Shown here one piece after another: positions 59,804 to 64,000 of a stretch of DNA of 64,000 bases. The notes below the pieces were generated by a model. It did no database searches. It was not told where the DNA came from and worked only from the letters and a program-made list of their open reading frames with translations. This DNA comes from Cololabis saira. Taxonomy: Eukaryota; Chordata; Actinopteri; Beloniformes; Belonidae. Made by a program: the position numbers and the translations under genes. The DNA is taken from contig NC_084599.1 in NCBI RefSeq assembly GCF_033807715.1, positions 27,812,125 to 27,876,124 on the forward strand, written 5' to 3'. Position 1 is the first letter of the stretch. Every line of letters begins with the position of its first letter.

Positions 59804-62800
59804 ATGGATAAATTAAAGTTTGTCACCTGGAACGTAAACGGAGCCGGGAACACGGCAAAGAGATTAAAACTTCTTAACCATATACAAACTCTGCAGGCAG
59901 ACATTGTCCTACTGCAAGAAACTCATTTAGTTAAAGCTTCGGTAGATGCATTGGCCACGGCACAATTTCCGCATGTTTTCTGCGCCTGTTACAACTCCAG
60001 ACAAAGAGGGGTAGCAATTCTCATTAATAAAAGAGTAAATTTCACCGTAAAGGACACTCACATTGACTCAGAGGGTAGATATTTAATTTTAGTCTTGCAA
60101 ATTCAAAGCTTGAATTTATGTATTTCTAATGTATATGGTCCAAATGTTGATGACTCCTCGTTTTTTCACTCTTTTTTCACCTCACTTTCTGCTCACCTAG
60201 ACAACACAGTCATCATCGGAGGAGACTTCAACATGGTTCTGGACCCTGGAGTGGACAGGCTCAGTAATGCAGGCGGACACAGGAGTTGGCAGTCAGCAAG
60301 TATTGTTAAGCAATACATGAATGATCTGGGTCTTTGCGATACATGGCGCTCTCTACACCCAACCCTTAGGAACTACACTTTTTTCTCAGCCGTTCATCAC
60401 TCATATTCTAGGTTAGATTATTTTTTAGTCAGTAGCTCTCTGATGAGAGATATCTCAGAATCACAAATTCACCCAATCATTATTAGCGATCACGCACCTG
60501 TTTCTTTCACTCTGGGGAAGAGGGGGAGCGTATCATCCTCCAAAGTTTGGAGATTTAATACATCATTGCTCAAAGACCCCGACTTTATTAATTTTTTTAA
60601 GAAAGAATGGGATATATTTTTACAAAATAACGACCAGCCGGAAATATCAGCGAGCGTTCTATGGGAAGCAGGAAAAGCAGTAATGCGAGGCAAAATAATT
60701 TCCTTTTCTTCAAATAAGAAAAAAAAAGACAACTTAAAAACAAAAGAATTAGAGTGTGAAATAAAGGCGCTAGAGGAGGCCTTCCAGACCTCTGCAGACG
60801 AACGTATCCTTAACAGAATAAGGAAAACTAAAATAGAATTAAATAAAATAATTGACGCAAAAACGCAGTTTCTAGTACAAAGGCTTCGCCTGGAAAACTT
60901 TGCACATGCTAACAGATCGGGAAAATACTTAGCCAATCAATTAAAAATAAACAAAGAAAAAACAACCATAACATCCATTAAGGACCAGTCAGGGGGAGTT
61001 ACACATGACCCCTGTTTAATAAATTCAGTCTTTAGAGACTTTTACTATAAATTATACTCGTCACAAATTGAACCATCTGATCAATCCATTAATGAGTTTC
61101 TTGGAGACATTAATCTGCCGAAGTTACATCAGGAACAGGTTATGAATTTAGACTCACCGCTCTCAATAGGAGAACTCCATGAAGCTCTTCAACATATGCC
61201 CAATAATAAAGCTCCGGGCCCAGATGGTTTCCCAGCTGAATTTTACAAGGAATTCTGGAGTATATTAGCACCAACATTTTATAAAATGATTCTAAATGCT
61301 AGGGAAAATAAAAGCTTACCCTTAAATATGAACTCTGCTAATATTAGTCTTTTATTAAAACCGGACAAGGATCCCTTGCTCCCATCGAGCTACCGCCCAA
61401 TTTCATTGATAAATGTAGACCTTAAAATAATTAGCAAGGCCATTACTGAACGTCTGAAAAGAGTCACCCCTTCTATTATACATCCGGATCAAACAGGCTT
61501 CATTAAAGGTAGACATTCGTCTACTAATATTCGCAGATTATTAAATATTATAGACTATTCGAGTATCAATAAACAGGAGACTACTATTATATCCTTAGAC
61601 GCGGAAAAAGCATTTGATAAGGTAAATTGGAAGTTTCTATTGGCAACTTTGCATAAATTTGGATTTGGTGAATCTTTCATTGACTGGATAAAAATATTAT
61701 ACAGCTCTCCCAAGGCACGTGTAAGGACAAATGATCAAATCTCTACAAGTTTTACCTTGCAAAGAGGCACTAGACAGGGTTGCCCTCTCTCTCCCTCATT
61801 ATTTGCAATATTTATTGAACCTTTAGCAGCAGCTATTAGACAAAATCAAAATATTAAAGGTATACAATGTAAAATATTAGAGCACAAAATTAGTCTTTAT
61901 GCGGATGACGTACTCCTCTTCCTCCAGAACTCACGATCTTCACTATCACAGACAATTGCACTTATAGAGGGATTTTCATCTCTGTCTGATTATTCTATTA
62001 ATTGGTCTAAATCCACTGTTCTGTGTGTTAACTGCAATTTTAGGAATATAACCAATACTCAATTACAATCAGGGAACATTAGATATTTAGGCATAAACAT
62101 CTCCCCTAGGCTGTCAGAGTTAATAAAATTAAATCATGTTCAGCTTATAAAGAAAATAGAAGATGATCTTTCCAGATGGAGCTCTCTCCCCATTTCGCTC
62201 ATGGGTAGAATAGCCACCATTAAAATGATGGTTTTACCAAAAGTAAATTATTTTTTCTCAATGATACCATGCAAACCCCCTCTTTCCTGGTTTAAATCGT
62301 TGGACTCATATGTATCAAAATTTCTGTGGAAAAATAAAACTCCACGTATTAGTTTAAAGACATTGCAAAAATCCAAAGAATATGGAGGTTTAGAATTACC
62401 TAATTTTCAGTATTACTTCATAGCCAGTAAGTTACAGTATATTGTAAAATGGTCAAAAGATCATCCTTTAGATAGTCAATGGCTGGACTCAGAGCAAGTG
62501 TTTTGTAATGAACTAGAAATCTCAGAGTTACCATTTATTAGTCAAAGTATCAAACGTCATCAATGTTTCAAAAGCATTAATATTAGCACAACTTTATCAG
62601 CTTGGTGGGAATTTCTTAAAATAGCTAAAATTTCACTTTTTCCATGTGACCGTACACCCATATGGAACAACCCAGACATCGTGAAAAATGATAAAAAGAT
62701 GGTTAACTTCGTTGAATGGAGAGATCAAGGAATACGGTACTTACAGCACGTAATTGTAGGAGGACAGTTTGTACCTTTCAATACACTTATTGTTCAATAC

Positions 62801-63559
62801 GGAGTTAGCAGGAATACATTTTTAGAGTATCAACAACTTAAGGCAATAATAAATAAAACATACAAAATTAGCCAATTAGATTTACAACTTCCCGCTAAGA
62901 TAATAGATTTATTGAATCTAAGCACTTTAAAGTTGTTATCAAAACTCTACAGGTTAGTGTCTAAACTGGACGATTCAGTCTCTCTCCCGATCTCTAAGTG
63001 GGAGGCGGATCTCTCTCTTAATACCGACCAGTTTTCTTGGTCACAAATATGCTTAAATACGTTTACTATGACTAAAAACCCAAACCTACAACTTATACAG
63101 TACAAAGTTCTTCATAGAATACATTATACTGGACAAAGGATGTTCCAGATGGGCTTTGTCACCTCTAATATCTGTTCACAGTGCACAGAGAACACCCCAG
63201 ATAATTATATGCATGCTTTATGGTTCTGTACACCGGTACAGAGGTTCTGGAAGGAGATTTGTGAGGATTTATCCACATGGATCAACCACAGAATCCCAGT
63301 ATGCCCCACGGTATGTATATTAGGTCACCTGGGAGACACTCAAATAGATCCTAATTGGACACACCGGGTTCTCACTGCCTTATGTATCGCAAAGAAAACC
63401 ATTTTAGTAAATTGGAAACAAAAATCCAGTTTATGTATCAACCATTTTAGGAATCTTTTATCAGATCATATTAGTAGTGAGATAATGTCTGCCTCCACTG
63501 AACAACATTCGGCTGAATTGCACTCTCTGTGGTCCCCGTTTATTGGCTTCGTTACCTAG
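59729..63559 (+). CDS. L1 ORF2 protein: APE endonuclease, reverse transcriptase, Cys/His C-terminus
   Basis: 1276 codons open from ATG 59729. The native start is more likely Met26 at 59804, where 'MDKLKFVTWNVNG' begins the endonuclease fold. Endonuclease: Asn35/Asn37, Glu64 ('LLQETH'), Tyr136 ('VYGPN'), Asp166/Asn168 ('GGDFNM'), Asp230 and Ser-Asp-His 253-255 ('ISDHAP'). Reverse transcriptase (about 480-790): 'NNKAPGPDGFPAEFYK', 'YRPISLINVDLKI', 'SLDAEKAFDKV' (catalytic Asp624), 'GTRQGCPLSPSLFAIF' and 'YADD' at 724-727. A C-terminal CX2CX9HX4C motif (Cys1149, Cys1152, His1162, Cys1167) matches the L1 Cys/His domain. ORF2p nicks genomic DNA and reverse-transcribes L1 RNA at the nick. No stop or frameshift is seen, and every catalytic residue I can check is present. 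Confidence 0.95.
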   Translation: MAHTHTTAFHATLPLTYNVTFNDWIMDKLKFVTWNVNGAGNTAKRLKLLNHIQTLQADIVLLQETHLVKASVDALATAQFPHVFCACYNSRQRGVAILINKRVNFTVKDTHIDSEGRYLILVLQIQSLNLCISNVYGPNVDDSSFFHSFFTSLSAHLDNTVIIGGDFNMVLDPGVDRLSNAGGHRSWQSASIVKQYMNDLGLCDTWRSLHPTLRNYTFFSAVHHSYSRLDYFLVSSSLMRDISESQIHPIIISDHAPVSFTLGKRGSVSSSKVWRFNTSLLKDPDFINFFKKEWDIFLQNNDQPEISASVLWEAGKAVMRGKIISFSSNKKKKDNLKTKELECEIKALEEAFQTSADERILNRIRKTKIELNKIIDAKTQFLVQRLRLENFAHANRSGKYLANQLKINKEKTTITSIKDQSGGVTHDPCLINSVFRDFYYKLYSSQIEPSDQSINEFLGDINLPKLHQEQVMNLDSPLSIGELHEALQHMPNNKAPGPDGFPAEFYKEFWSILAPTFYKMILNARENKSLPLNMNSANISLLLKPDKDPLLPSSYRPISLINVDLKIISKAITERLKRVTPSIIHPDQTGFIKGRHSSTNIRRLLNIIDYSSINKQETTIISLDAEKAFDKVNWKFLLATLHKFGFGESFIDWIKILYSSPKARVRTNDQISTSFTLQRGTRQGCPLSPSLFAIFIEPLAAAIRQNQNIKGIQCKILEHKISLYADDVLLFLQNSRSSLSQTIALIEGFSSLSDYSINWSKSTVLCVNCNFRNITNTQLQSGNIRYLGINISPRLSELIKLNHVQLIKKIEDDLSRWSSLPISLMGRIATIKMMVLPKVNYFFSMIPCKPPLSWFKSLDSYVSKFLWKNKTPRISLKTLQKSKEYGGLELPNFQYYFIASKLQYIVKWSKDHPLDSQWLDSEQVFCNELEISELPFISQSIKRHQCFKSINISTTLSAWWEFLKIAKISLFPCDRTPIWNNPDIVKNDKKMVNFVEWRDQGIRYLQHVIVGGQFVPFNTLIVQYGVSRNTFLEYQQLKAIINKTYKISQLDLQLPAKIIDLLNLSTLKLLSKLYRLVSKLDDSVSLPISKWEADLSLNTDQFSWSQICLNTFTMTKNPNLQLIQYKVLHRIHYTGQRMFQMGFVTSNICSQCTENTPDNYMHALWFCTPVQRFWKEICEDLSTWINHRIPVCPTVCILGHLGDTQIDPNWTHRVLTALCIAKKTILVNWKQKSSLCINHFRNLLSDHISSEIMSASTEQHSAELHSLWSPFIGFVT

Positions 63560-64000
63560 TGGGGGCGGGGGGGTGGTGATCTCGTAGCCCTTGGGGTTGG
63601 GGGTCGGCTTGGGGGGTCTGGGGCGCGGGCCTCTGGTGGCCCCTGGGGGGCGGTGGGGGGGGCCGCGGGGCCCTGTCCCTAGCCGGTGGGGGCCTGGGGG
63701 GCCTGTGGGGAGGGTTGCCTCATGGCGGTGGGGGGGGGTGGCTGGGGAGGGCTCGGGCGGGGGGCTGTGGCTGGGGCGTCTCCGGGCCTCCCGGGGGGGG
63801 CGGGGCCGTGGACGTGGGGGTCCCACCCGGAGGGCCCGGCCCTGCCTGGGTGGGGGGTGGCTGTCTGCGCTGGGGGGGCATTGCTGCCTTGGTCCTCCGT
63901 CGCTGGGCGGGGGCCAAGTGCCCCTGCGGATGTGGGGACTCCGGGACCCTTGGGGTGTCCGCCGGGGTGGCCTCGGGGGGGGGTGGGGCCGGGTCCGGGG
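63560..64000 (+). other. L1 3' UTR, extremely G-rich
   Basis: The sense strand is dominated by runs of three to nine G from 63560 to the window edge, so it has high G-quadruplex potential. Mammalian L1 3' UTRs also carry a G-rich tract. The ORFs seen here on the opposite strand are Pro-rich products of base composition. Confidence 0.75.

Larger units (their letters stand above)
58313..64000 (+). mobile_element. L1 (Swimmer/Tx1-group) LINE, apparently intact, truncated only by the window edge
   Basis: 5' UTR (58313-58562), ORF1 (58563-59345), an unusually long inter-ORF region (59346-59803), ORF2 (59804-63559; open from 59729) and a G-rich 3' UTR that runs past position 64000. Both ORFs are uninterrupted, and the endonuclease, reverse transcriptase and C-terminal Cys/His motifs are all visible, unlike the paralogue at 45015-52820. 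The 3' end, tail and target duplication cannot be assessed. It is a candidate for a recently active copy. Confidence 0.92.

Noticed and set aside
63461..63917. Pro/Arg-rich minus-strand ORFs
   Set aside because: Antisense of the G-rich L1 3' UTR; no domain features.

Overview
The window looks like a repeat-dense, intergenic or intronic stretch of a ray-finned (probably percomorph teleost) fish genome. The evidence is the repertoire of selfish elements: a Swimmer/Tx1-group L1 LINE, an RTE/Rex3-type LINE, several L2-type LINE ends, a tRNA-headed fish SINE, at least four hAT lineages, TTAA-flanked nonautonomous DNA elements, and long TA, GT, GAAA and GAGT microsatellites on an AT-rich background. 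I could not recognise a complete host protein-coding gene. The best hint of host function is a compact CpG-rich, promoter-like patch with a consensus splice donor near 53.4-53.7 kb.

Layout. 0.6-1.6 kb: L2 LINE 3' part (minus). 1.94-4.5 kb: RTE-clade LINE with a 793-codon ORF (partial endonuclease plus reverse transcriptase) and a GAGT-repeat tail; one catalytic Asp of its FADD box is Tyr. 5.1-5.5 kb: tRNA-derived SINE. 7.9-8.5 kb: second L2 (minus). 9.2-11.4 kb: degraded DNA transposon carrying a nested teleost repeat. 11.9-12.1 kb: GAAA tract. 17.5-18.1 kb: hAT-type nonautonomous element. 18.9-19.9 kb: L2 tail split by a 340-bp TTAA element and followed by another L2 tail. 20.5-23.05 kb: two TIR elements separated and flanked by TA tracts; the first carries a dead BED-finger hAT transposase. 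24.77-28.10 kb: degenerate GTF2IRD2-type hAT, with TIRs, near-perfect 8-bp target duplication and a nested long-TIR element. 28.85-29.13 kb: L2 tail (minus). 32.36-32.77 and 35.47-35.88 kb: a near-identical direct duplication. 42.49-42.72 kb: hAT MITE with perfect 8-bp target duplication. 45.0-52.8 kb: broken L1 (minus), itself hit by a retroposon and a 1.1-kb TTAA element. 56.4-57.96 kb: TTF-finger hAT transposase remnant. 58.3-64.0 kb: a second copy of the same L1 (plus), with ORF1 and ORF2 both open and all recognisable catalytic motifs intact; its G-rich 3' UTR runs off the window.

How the parts relate. The intact L1 provides an internal reference for the broken copy, so exact empty sites for the two insertions inside the broken copy can be read from this window alone. 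Likewise the L2 tail at 28.85 kb gives the empty site for the TTAA element at 19.15 kb. The two L1 copies form a large inverted repeat with about 5.5 kb between their 5' ends. I did not find a previously undescribed biological system; the most interesting material is the apparently intact L1, its unusual untranslated regions, and the nested-insertion history.
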